DNA of 7,940 nucleotides from DASPOJ01 sp049790315 (GTDB taxonomy: Bacteria; Acidobacteriota; Terriglobia; Acidiferrales; UBA7541), in assembly GCA_049790315.1 (NCBI GenBank), contig JBAQYV010000050.1, forward strand, positions 1-7,940, written 5' to 3'. Under the pieces are notes generated by a model. It saw nothing but the letters and a program-made list of their open reading frames with translations, searched no databases and was not told the origin of the DNA. How positions within the stretch are numbered: the stretch's first letter is position 1; every line of letters starts with the position of its first letter. This document shows, piece by piece, positions 1 through 5,676 of the stretch. Both the position numbers and the translations under genes were made by a program.

Positions 1-950
1 AGCGAGCTCAGCTCGTTGATGTCGGCCACGACGTGCCAGCCGTGATCGACCTGCGCATTCAGGGAAACCCTGAGCTTGTGGCCGCCCTGCCCTTCGCGAT
101 CCACCACCCCGAAATAATTCGCCGAAAGCGAAACCTCGTCCGTCGGTCGGGCGCGGAACTCGATGTTTTGCTGCCAGCCGCGCTCGCTCAGCAACTCCGC
201 GCCGGTCGTCAGATCGGACCAATCATTCGGCGCCCAATAGTAAGAGTCGCCAAATTCAAATCCTTTGATCGAGCTGTTGCCCACCGTGGGAATCAAAAAT
301 CCCGATTGGCGATTTTTCACGCTGGCGGGCGCCGTGGCGTAGGGCAAATAAAGCAGCGGTATGCGAAACAATCGAAAATTTGCGTTCACCAGCACAACTT
401 TCTGACCCACATGAAGCGTGGCTTCGGCCGAGTAGAATTTCCACTTCGGACGATCCGGCGCGCACACGGTGAGCCATGCATGGTGGAGCACATAAGTATT
501 TTCGTCCGTGCGATCGGCGGAGGTGGCTTCAAACACCAGTGGATTCGGCGTGATCAACACGTTCTCATTCGGCTTGCGCTCGATGTGCATTGATCCATGC
601 ACGTTGTCAAAATGGCCTGCGCCGGTTTTAAGGTTGTAGGTGCCGCGATCGGATTCAACGTGCTGAGTTTTTTCGTCCATGACCAAGTGGCCCGTCGCGG
701 TGATTTCAAATGTGTCGGAGTTGTACTCGGCGTGGTCGGCCTTCAGAACCATGTCGCCGTAATCGATCGTAACGTGGCCGTCGGCGATGAACACATCTCC
801 GGCCTTGCGCTGCTGGTCAGCCTCTAGCTGCACCACGCGATCGCCGGTTACGACGCGCACCTGCGCCGGTTCCGCGCGCGCCGTCGCGCCGCAGAAAATC
901 AGCAAAGCGATCGTCGCCGCGTATTTGATAAAACTCAAAGTGCCGTTCAT
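1..950 (-). CDS. lptD: LPS-assembly protein LptD, N-terminal part (cut by window edge)
   Basis: Outer-membrane protein that inserts lipopolysaccharide into the outer leaflet, at the end of the Lpt bridge. The frame is open from the ATG at 948-950 (minus strand) to base 1: 316 codons plus two bases, with no stop. Residues 1-26 form a signal peptide ending in ATARA|EPAQ. Residues of about 33-170 read as the OstA/LptA-like beta-jellyroll domain (for example VRVVTGDRVVQLEADQQRKA, then DGHVTIDYGDMVLKADHAEY). Then come TVCAPDRPKW (Cys163) and the family-typical IPLLYLPY near 197-204, followed by alternating strands of the first barrel segments (YYWAPNDWSDLTTGAE, EVSLSANYF). Full LptD proteins are usually 700-1000 residues, so most of the barrel lies left of the window. 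No strong Shine-Dalgarno precedes the ATG, but the signal peptide fits this start. Family identity is from motif recognition. Confidence 0.9.
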   Translation of the reverse strand, partial: MNGTLSFIKYAATIALLIFCGATARAEPAQVRVVTGDRVVQLEADQQRKAGDVFIADGHVTIDYGDMVLKADHAEYNSDTFEITATGHLVMDEKTQHVESDRGTYNLKTGAGHFDNVHGSMHIERKPNENVLITPNPLVFEATSADRTDENTYVLHHAWLTVCAPDRPKWKFYSAEATLHVGQKVVLVNANFRLFRIPLLYLPYATAPASVKNRQSGFLIPTVGNSSIKGFEFGDSYYWAPNDWSDLTTGAELLSERGWQQNIEFRARPTDEVSLSANYFGVVDREGQGGHKLRVSLNAQVDHGWHVVADINELSS

Positions 951-984
951 TGCGAGCAATGCGCACCGCGCGAAGCAGTTGGCT

Positions 985-1013
985 AGCCTAGCATTCCGCT
1001 TTCGGACTGACAA
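985..1013 (-). promoter_or_regulatory. Candidate sigma-70 promoter for lptD
   Basis: On the minus strand, TTGTCA (1008-1013, five of six matches to TTGACA) is followed by a 17-nt spacer and TAGGCT (985-990, three of six matches to TATAAT). Transcription would start near 978 and leave a leader of about 28 nt before the lptD ATG. The spacing is ideal but the -10 is weak. Confidence 0.35.
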
Positions 1014-1156
1014 CGGAGCCGATTTCTTGCGCATTTCCGCATTACCCGCGTTTCCCCGAACAAGATGCCGCCGATCAGAGGTGGGTTGTGCAAGAAACTG
1101 AGGGTTGTTCGATTGGCGACATCGCTTGTGTTCGCATCCGTCCCGGCAAGTATCGC

Positions 1157-1165
1157 TGATAAAAT
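1157..1165 (+). promoter_or_regulatory. Candidate extended -10 promoter for the RDD gene
   Basis: TGATAAAAT is an extended -10 element (TGn followed by TAAAAT, five of six matches to consensus). No good -35 is visible at 16-18 nt upstream, which extended -10 promoters tolerate. The predicted start near 1172 gives a leader of about 33 nt to the TTG at 1205. Confidence 0.35.
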
Positions 1166-1204
1166 GCTCGCGTCTCGTAAAGCGCCCGCAGCGCAAAACG
1201 ACGA

Positions 1205-2308
1205 TTGATACGAACCTGTCCGCAATGTGGTGCCCTGAATGAACAGCAGGCGCAAGTCTGCTGCTTCTGCGACTTTGGCCTGAGCCCGGCCTCCGCGCGA
1301 TCGGTGTCTGCGCCCGCTCCGGCGCCCGCGCGCCGAACCGCGGTCGAAGTTGCTCCGACCGACGGCAATCTCGCCGTTCAACCCGATTGGCAACACGAAG
1401 TCCATTCACGACTCGCCGCCTTCAAAGCGCGCCGCCGCACGCTACGCCATCCCGAAGGACAAACAGCGCTGCCATTTTCTTCCAGCAAGGCGGCCGACGC
1501 GGAACGTGAAATTGATTCGCATCACGAGCTTAGTTCGCGCCGGCAAATTGTGGCGCAGCGAGAAATCGAAATGGCTCATGAAATTGCGGCAGCGCATGAA
1601 GTTGACGAAGAGCCGGTAGATTGGCTTCCTCCATCGCCCGCGGCGCAATCGCACGAAGCGCGTGCTCGCGCCGAGCGCTACGCCAACAACGCGAACGCCC
1701 GCGTCGAAATCGCAATCGAGCAGCCCAGCCTTGATTGGTCCGCTGCTCGCACCAGCGCGGCCGACACAACGGGCGCCACGCTTCTCCGCCCCGTGGCCTC
1801 GCTTAGCGAGCGCCGCCTCGCCGGCGTGCTTGACACCGCATTCCTCCTATTCACGTTCGGCGGAATCCTGGCGCTGTTCCGCGCTCTCGGCGGCCGCTTT
1901 GAGCTCACTCGCATCGACGCCGCGATTGCCGTCGCCACGCTCGGCCTTTTTTACGCGCAATATTTCACGCTGTTCACGGTCTTCGGCGGATCGACGCCCG
2001 GCATGATGCTCCGCAATCTGCGCGTGGTAAGTTTTGACGGCGACACGCCCAGCCCGCGCCAAATGCTCTGGCGCAGCTTCGGTTACTTAATCTCCGCAGG
2101 CACGCTCATGCTCGGCTATCTATGGGCGCTGTGGGATGAAGACCACCTGTGTTGGCAGGATCGCATCTCACAAACGTACCTTACGCCGATGGCGCTGGCC
2201 GGGCAGCCAAGTTCCGCAACACCGGAAAATGATCGCGGCGGCAAGTCCGCAACGTCCGCGTCGAACGCGTCTGGCCCGTCCCGGCAGACCTCGCCAGCCC
2301 TGCGCTAG
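1205..2308 (+). CDS. Zinc-ribbon / RDD-family membrane protein
   Basis: Membrane protein of unknown role, 367 residues. The N terminus carries a small zinc ribbon: Cys5-x2-Cys8 and Cys19-x2-Cys22 (CPQC ... CCFC). Residues 30-195 are a long, probably disordered Ala/Pro/Arg-rich linker with a charged, helix-prone His-Glu-rich stretch around 105-140. Residues 198-327 are an RDD domain: the opening ERRLAGVLDTAF with its conserved Arg and Asp, a GGSTPGMMLRNLRVV motif near 260-275, and the closing DEDHLCWQDRISQTYL. Three membrane segments are likely near 207-229, 237-258 and 292-314. The C-terminal 40 residues are low-complexity Ser/Ala/Gly. The start is TTG: an in-frame TAA at 1178-1180 leaves no ATG or GTG before the zinc ribbon. 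No clear ribosome site is seen. RDD proteins have been linked to transport in some bacteria, but no substrate can be inferred here. Confidence 0.8.
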   Translation: MIRTCPQCGALNEQQAQVCCFCDFGLSPASARSVSAPAPAPARRTAVEVAPTDGNLAVQPDWQHEVHSRLAAFKARRRTLRHPEGQTALPFSSSKAADAEREIDSHHELSSRRQIVAQREIEMAHEIAAAHEVDEEPVDWLPPSPAAQSHEARARAERYANNANARVEIAIEQPSLDWSAARTSAADTTGATLLRPVASLSERRLAGVLDTAFLLFTFGGILALFRALGGRFELTRIDAAIAVATLGLFYAQYFTLFTVFGGSTPGMMLRNLRVVSFDGDTPSPRQMLWRSFGYLISAGTLMLGYLWALWDEDHLCWQDRISQTYLTPMALAGQPSSATPENDRGGKSATSASNASGPSRQTSPALR

Positions 2309-2332
2309 ACCGCCCGACGCTCTCCCTGGGCG

Positions 2333-2341
2333 TGTTATAAT
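2333..2341 (+). promoter_or_regulatory. Extended -10 promoter for the S41-family gene
   Basis: TGTTATAAT is a perfect TATAAT hexamer (2336-2341) with the TGn extension. The -35 region (CCGACG at 2314-2319, three of six matches, 16-nt spacer) is weak. Transcription would start near 2348, only about 20 nt before the ATG at 2368. The S41 gene therefore probably has its own promoter although it lies just 59 nt after the RDD gene. Confidence 0.55.
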
Positions 2342-2367
2342 GTCCGCCTTAGAAAGCGAGCGAACTC

Positions 2368-3594
2368 ATGAGCCGTCTCGGGAAATCCATCGTCGTCACG
2401 CTTTCCATCGTGGTCTTCTGCTACGCGGGACTCGGCTACCTGCTCGGCAAAAGCGACGACGACCGCACCTATCGCTCGCTCACCGTTTACGGCGAAGTTC
2501 TGCAACACATTCAAGAAGATTACGTCGATGAGCCAAATCTGCCGCTGGTCACCGCCGGCTCGCTGCACGGCTTGCTCGAATCGCTCGATCCCCTTTCGGC
2601 CTATCTGAGTCCGCGCGAATATTCCGATTACAGCGAGCGCATGAAAGACGGCATAAAGGGCTCGGCCGGCCTCACGCTATCCAAGCGTTTCGGTTACATC
2701 ATTGTTGTGTCCGAGCTGCCCGGCAGCGCCGGCGAAAAAGCCGGCCTGCGCACCGGAGACATTCTCGAAGAAGTCGGCGGCTTCGCCACGCGCGACATGT
2801 CCGTTCCGCAAGCCTACCTTCTGCTCGATGGCGCGCCCGGCGGCACCGTGAAAGTTGCCGTTGTGCGCCGCGGCCAGACCGAACCGCAGCAAGTGGAAAT
2901 CACGCGCGCCGCAATCGAGCCGCAGCATTTGGTGGCCAGCAAAGTTTCCGACGACACCGGATACGTTCGCCTGGTCACGCTCGACACCGGCACCGCCGCC
3001 GATCTCAGCAAAGCGCTCACGCAGCTTCAGCATCAAGGCGCGCAAAAACTAATTCTCGATCTGCGCGATTGCTCCACTGGCCCCGATTCCGAAGGCATCG
3101 CCGCCGCGCAACTTTTCCTTTCGCACGGCCCGATCGCGTCGCTCAGCGGACAGACCGTCTCGAAGCAAGAGTTCCAAGCCGCGCCCGACAAAGTCGTGTG
3201 GAACGGCCCCGTTGAAGTGCTCATCTCTGACAGCACATCGGGCGCCGCCGAAATTATCGCCGCCGCGATTGGCGACAATAAGCGCGGCGACCTGGTCGGC
3301 GTGCGAACTTTCGGTTCGGCCTCCGAGCAAAAAGTAATTCCGCTCGACGATGGCGCCGCGCTGATCCTCACCACTGCGTATTACTACACGCCCGACAACA
3401 AAGCCATTCTCGACGACGGCATCGCTCCCACCGTCGAAGTGATCCCGCCCGCCGATCAAGCCGACAACAATGCCGAGCCGCCCGCTCCGCTCACCGCCGG
3501 CCAAGTCCCGACAAGCGACGATCCCGTTTTCAGCAAGGCCCTGGATCTACTCAAGTCCGGCGCCGCGCCGCAAGCGCCGCAAAAATCGTCGTAG
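2368..3594 (+). CDS. Membrane-anchored PDZ/S41 (C-terminal processing type) protein, probable pseudoprotease
   Basis: 408 residues with the order of a CtpA/Prc-type periplasmic protease. Residues 7-26 are an uncleaved membrane anchor or signal. Residues 35-92 are the N-terminal helical region (YGEVLQHIQEDYVDE ... LLESLDPLSAYLSPREY). Residues of about 95-180 are the PDZ domain, with PGSAGEKAGLRTGDILEEVGG. The S41 core runs from about 185 to 360. Aligned on the invariant Glu of the family's SASE signature, the catalytic Ser becomes Gly292 (TSGAAE, 290-295). The catalytic Lys, in the TFGK motif of active enzymes, becomes Ser317 (VRTFGSASEQ). The Gly292-Ser317 spacing of 25 equals the Ser-Lys spacing of active members, and the third residue, Gln321, is kept. 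Proteolysis by the usual dyad is therefore unlikely, and a scaffold or chaperone role is possible (inference). The C-terminal 40 residues are Pro/Ala-rich. The ATG is preceded by only a weak GAAAGCGAG ribosome site. Confidence 0.88.
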   Translation: MSRLGKSIVVTLSIVVFCYAGLGYLLGKSDDDRTYRSLTVYGEVLQHIQEDYVDEPNLPLVTAGSLHGLLESLDPLSAYLSPREYSDYSERMKDGIKGSAGLTLSKRFGYIIVVSELPGSAGEKAGLRTGDILEEVGGFATRDMSVPQAYLLLDGAPGGTVKVAVVRRGQTEPQQVEITRAAIEPQHLVASKVSDDTGYVRLVTLDTGTAADLSKALTQLQHQGAQKLILDLRDCSTGPDSEGIAAAQLFLSHGPIASLSGQTVSKQEFQAAPDKVVWNGPVEVLISDSTSGAAEIIAAAIGDNKRGDLVGVRTFGSASEQKVIPLDDGAALILTTAYYYTPDNKAILDDGIAPTVEVIPPADQADNNAEPPAPLTAGQVPTSDDPVFSKALDLLKSGAAPQAPQKSS

Positions 3595-3606
3595 ATTTCC
3601 CCCCCC

Positions 3607-3650
3607 GGGAACGCCAATCTCCCGATTGGCGGGGTGTTCCGCTCCTTTTC
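3607..3650 (+). terminator. Terminator-like hairpin after the S41 gene
   Basis: A perfect 8-bp stem (CGCCAATC 3612-3619 with GATTGGCG 3624-3631, loop TCCC) is flanked by a second pairing GGAAC (3608-3612) with GTTCC (3636-3640), which competes for one base. A short T-run (CTCCTTTT, 3642-3649) follows. It begins 12 nt after the S41 stop codon. The T-tract is short, so termination may be partial. An eight-C tract precedes the hairpin. Confidence 0.5.
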
Positions 3651-3654
3651 CCGC

Positions 3655-3784
3655 TTGTCATCCCGAACCCGGTCGCCCGCTTTCGGCGAACGTTGGTGAG
3701 GGGCCTGCTTTTGCTTTTCATCACCATCGCGCGCGCCAAACGCGAACAGCAGATCCCTCGTCGCGCCGCTCCTCGGGATGACAA
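3655..3784. repeat. 130-bp element with perfect 12-bp terminal inverted repeats
   Basis: TTGTCATCCCGA (3655-3666) is the exact reverse complement of TCGGGATGACAA (3773-3784). The interior has no usable reading frame and contains GCAGATCCCTCG next to the right arm. Sequences of this style (ends reading GTCATCCCGA, with a nearby GGATCTGC or GCAGATCC block) are, in my recollection, common dispersed intergenic repeats in Acidobacteriota genomes. It could be a REP/MITE-like element or simply a large hairpin. Copy number cannot be judged from one window. Confidence 0.55.
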
Positions 3785-3824
3785 CGTGGACGGGGCACGT
3801 GACCCCAGCGCCCCACGTTGTCAT
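3778..3824. repeat. Perfect 12-bp inverted repeat overlapping the cupin stop codon
   Basis: ATGACAACGTGG (3778-3789) pairs exactly with CCACGTTGTCAT (3813-3824) across a 23-nt loop. The right arm contains the TGA stop (3821-3823, minus strand) of the cupin gene. The left arm overlaps the right terminal repeat of the 130-bp element. No T-run follows on the minus strand, so an intrinsic terminator is only possible, but an RNA hairpin at the end of the cupin mRNA is likely. Confidence 0.5.
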
Positions 3825-4711
3825 TTCGGCGACTTATCCGACATCACCTTAATCACCTGATAGACCGCCGGCCCCGTGCCGATATTCCGAAACGTCCGCT
3901 TATCGTTCGGCGCGCAATAAAAGAATGAAGGCGCGCTGATCCGCGCCGCCACGCCGTTCACACGCGCCTCGATCGCACCCAATTTCATAATGAATATCTC
4001 GTCGCCCGAGTCCATGATGTCCGGCAACGTGCTGGCGCCCACATTCAACGTCGTGATGTGGCTCTCCAACCGTGCGAATGTCAGCGTCGGCGAATCCACC
4101 ACGCTGGCGCGCGAACCGGTCGCGGTCGGCGCCGCCGTCGCGCTGTTGCCGTCAATCACCGACGACGGCAGCATCCCCGCCACGGCCTGTTCAGAGGCCG
4201 GCTTATCGGCCACGGTGTGGACCAGGTCGGTAACGAAATTGATCACGTAGTACGTGGCCGGCTTGTCGCCGTTGTTCTGCGCGTTATGCGGATCGTGCGA
4301 GGCGAAAAAAATCAGCGCTCCGGGACCGGCGTGGCGCGTCTGCCCGTTGATTGAGACATCCACCTCGCCGTCCTTCACCAGCAGTATCTCTTCCCACGCA
4401 TGCTGATGCACCGGGTGCGACATCTTGCCCGGATTCAGCGTCGATATGTGTACCTCGAATTTTTCGAGCGTCGGCGTGGGATTGTCGAACACCGCCCGTT
4501 GCTCGCCATTCGCCGTGGTTCGCACCGTCAGCGCGTCCCAATCCACAAATGTAGTCCCCAGCACCGCTGTCTGCGACGGTGGCCCATACTTCACCGCGAT
4601 CGGCGTTGTCTCCGCCGCGGGAGCGGGCGCCATCTGCGCAGGCGCCTGCGCCGCCAGCGTCGCCGCCAACGCAATCGGCGCGAGCGATAAAATCACAAGC
4701 AACGATTTCAT
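3821..4711 (-). CDS. Secreted bicupin protein
   Basis: 296 residues from the ATG at 4709-4711. The N terminus MKSLLVILSLAPIALAATLA is a signal peptide, so the protein is exported. Two cupin barrels follow. The first (about 60-165) has a full metal site: HQHAWEE supplies His102, His104 and Glu108, and the second motif PHNAQN supplies His142. The second barrel (about 205-290) aligns as a cupin (LESHITTLNVG ... ARVNGVAARISAPSF), but the HxHxxxE positions read LPDIMDSGDE and the later His is missing (NDKRTFRN), so it probably binds no metal. Two-domain secreted cupins include enzymes and binding proteins; no substrate can be named. A GTG at 4735 could add eight residues (MSHLSTIK), but the ATG gives the more typical signal peptide. 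Neither start has a clear ribosome site. The stop codon lies inside an inverted repeat. Confidence 0.8.
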   Translation of the reverse strand: MKSLLVILSLAPIALAATLAAQAPAQMAPAPAAETTPIAVKYGPPSQTAVLGTTFVDWDALTVRTTANGEQRAVFDNPTPTLEKFEVHISTLNPGKMSHPVHQHAWEEILLVKDGEVDVSINGQTRHAGPGALIFFASHDPHNAQNNGDKPATYYVINFVTDLVHTVADKPASEQAVAGMLPSSVIDGNSATAAPTATGSRASVVDSPTLTFARLESHITTLNVGASTLPDIMDSGDEIFIMKLGAIEARVNGVAARISAPSFFYCAPNDKRTFRNIGTGPAVYQVIKVMSDKSPK

Positions 4712-4774
4712 TTTTATTGTGGACAAGTGGCTCACACTTTCTCGATGTTCCGATTTTTCTTCAACACGCCGCGC

Positions 4775-4783
4775 ATCATATCA
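4775..4783 (-). promoter_or_regulatory. Candidate extended -10 promoter for the cupin gene
   Basis: On the minus strand the sequence TGATATGAT forms an extended -10 (TGn plus TATGAT, five of six matches). The -35 position at 17 nt (CCATGG) does not match consensus. Transcription would start near 4768, giving a leader of about 57 nt to the ATG at 4711. Confidence 0.35.
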
Positions 4784-4866
4784 CCGCTAATTTCTTTCCA
4801 TGGAGCAAGTTCGAGCGGTCTTCCGCTCCGGGCAAGAACCGAAAAAGCCGCGCGAAACGGCGCGTA

Positions 4867-4890
4867 CCCCACCCCCCTCCCCTGTTTTTT
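4867..4890. other. C-rich tract followed by T6 (G-rich on the minus strand)
   Basis: Runs of four, six and four C (4867-4870, 4872-4877, 4879-4882) separated by single bases are followed by TG and six T (4885-4890). The minus strand is correspondingly G-rich and could form a two-layer or irregular G-quadruplex. The tract sits immediately before the 39-bp repeat array. Confidence 0.45.
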
Positions 4891-4891
4891 G

Positions 4892-5116
4892 GAAGTGTTG
4901 ATTCTAAATGACTTTAAGTCCTTTGAGCCGGATCTGTTGATTCTAGGAGACTTTAAGTCCTTATTCCCAGAAGTATTGATTCTAGTAGACTTCAAATCAT
5001 TGCTAATCAGCGAGATACAAAGAAGTGAGGATTTCTTGGAAGTGTTGATTCTGGAAGGGTTAAAACGCGATTGCCCTAAAGCGCTGATTCTGCACACGTT
5101 GCAGGCTGTAAATTCG
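4892..5116. repeat. Five degenerate copies of a 39-bp direct repeat
   Basis: Copies begin at 4892, 4931, 4970, 5039 and 5078. Each has TTGATTCT (CTGATTCT in the last) at offset 6, at 4898, 4937, 4976, 5045 and 5084. Spacings are 39, 39, 69 and 39, all multiples of three. Copies 1 and 2 also contain the interrupted palindrome GACTT-T-AAGTC (4910-4920, 4949-4959), and copy 3 a variant (4988-4998). Copies decay from left to right. Both strands are open here. The plus strand would read a 13-residue repeat around LILNDFKS and the minus strand around DLKSPRINTSG. The plus frame has only a GTG start inside the cupin promoter region, and neither frame has a recognisable domain, so I do not call a gene. 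Confidence 0.75.
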
Positions 5117-5264
5117 AATGGGTTGCGGGCGAACATGAACGAGCATAGCAGATGTATATAGTAATGTCAATACCTAATATATATTCGAACAGACATAATA
5201 AGAAGGATTAAATCGTAGTTCAAGAGCGGGGCAAGTCGCGCTCGTGCATGCGGGGCCGTCGGCT
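5117..5264. other. Gene-free AT-rich stretch at the end of the nuclease cassette
   Basis: The bases from about 5145 to 5215 are strikingly AT-rich (for example ATGTATATAGTAATG and CCTAATATATATTCG) compared with the GC-rich surroundings. A ribosome-site-like AAGAAGGA near 5203-5210 is not followed by a usable start codon. No RNA gene or clear terminator is seen. Its position just past the HNH stop codon suggests a junction or a downstream boundary of acquired DNA (inference). Confidence 0.4.
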
Positions 5265-5666
5265 CTACGCGTTGATTTGCCGGAGGCTATTTGCGCGACG
5301 GATAAAATCGACCGATGGGCGCTGGTCCGGATCTGGGGGAAGAAAGATCGTCCCTAGCGGCCGCTGGAACACTTCCGCGCCCCCTGCGAGATGAAGGCCG
5401 TCCAGGATGTGAAGCTGCCCTTCGTTGATGAGCATGCGACGGCGTTCGTCTAGGTAGATGAGGCTGGCGTCGAAAGCGCGATGGTACGTCGGGGAGAGCG
5501 CAATCCCGTTACGTACGTGGTCTACGCTGCCCGGCGCGCCCACGGGAAGTATGTGAGCTGCGTCAACAACGCGGGCCTGACTCCGATTCGTGATTCGCGG
5601 TTGGGGCGGCACGTGCGCCCTGCGGATCAAATATCTCGCCGCCAGAAACGGTGGAGCGTTGAACAT
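5265..5666 (-). CDS. HNH endonuclease domain protein, short
   Basis: 133 residues with a clear beta-beta-alpha-metal (HNH) core: VDAAHILPVG (His38 as the likely general base), then RNGIALSPTYHRAFDASLIYLDE with Asn53 and His62. The C-terminal part (AGGAEVFQRPLGTIFLPPDPDQRPS) resembles the tail of HNH proteins found with restriction-modification genes. Such enzymes usually have more sequence before the HNH core, often with a CxxTG-type strand. Here only 34 residues precede it, without cysteines (PPQPRITNRSQAR). An in-frame TGA 7 to 9 nt before the ATG excludes a longer frame. It may be a naturally short form or a 5'-truncated remnant. It starts 10 nt after the PLD gene ends, so it is very likely the last gene of the same operon. 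Predicted role: DNA cleavage, possibly defensive. Confidence 0.75.
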   Translation of the reverse strand: MFNAPPFLAARYLIRRAHVPPQPRITNRSQARVVDAAHILPVGAPGSVDHVRNGIALSPTYHRAFDASLIYLDERRRMLINEGQLHILDGLHLAGGAEVFQRPLGTIFLPPDPDQRPSVDFIRRANSLRQINA

Positions 5667-5676
5667 GGAATTTCAT

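Noticed and set aside
33..593. Plus-strand open frame of 186 residues
   Set aside because: It is antisense to lptD, whose minus-strand frame has a signal peptide and family motifs. The plus frame shows no domain.
2677..3504. Several minus-strand open frames of 68-151 residues
   Set aside because: All are shadows of the S41 gene in GC-rich DNA, without recognisable domains.
299..3631. Shared 12-mer TCCCGATTGGCG at 300-311 and 3620-3631
   Set aside because: One exact 12-base match is expected by chance in a window of this size, and the flanks do not match.
4892..5116. CRISPR array
   Set aside because: The repeats are degenerate across the whole 39-bp unit with no distinct unique spacers, and no cas genes are present.
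4732..5136. Minus-strand frame of 134 residues through the same repeats
   Set aside because: It is as open as the plus frame and equally lacking a domain; it ends inside the cupin 5' region.
4727..5161. Plus-strand frame of 144 residues through the 39-bp repeats
   Set aside because: It has only a GTG start without a ribosome site and overlaps the cupin start and promoter region; only the repeat part looks patterned, so I report the repeat instead of a gene.
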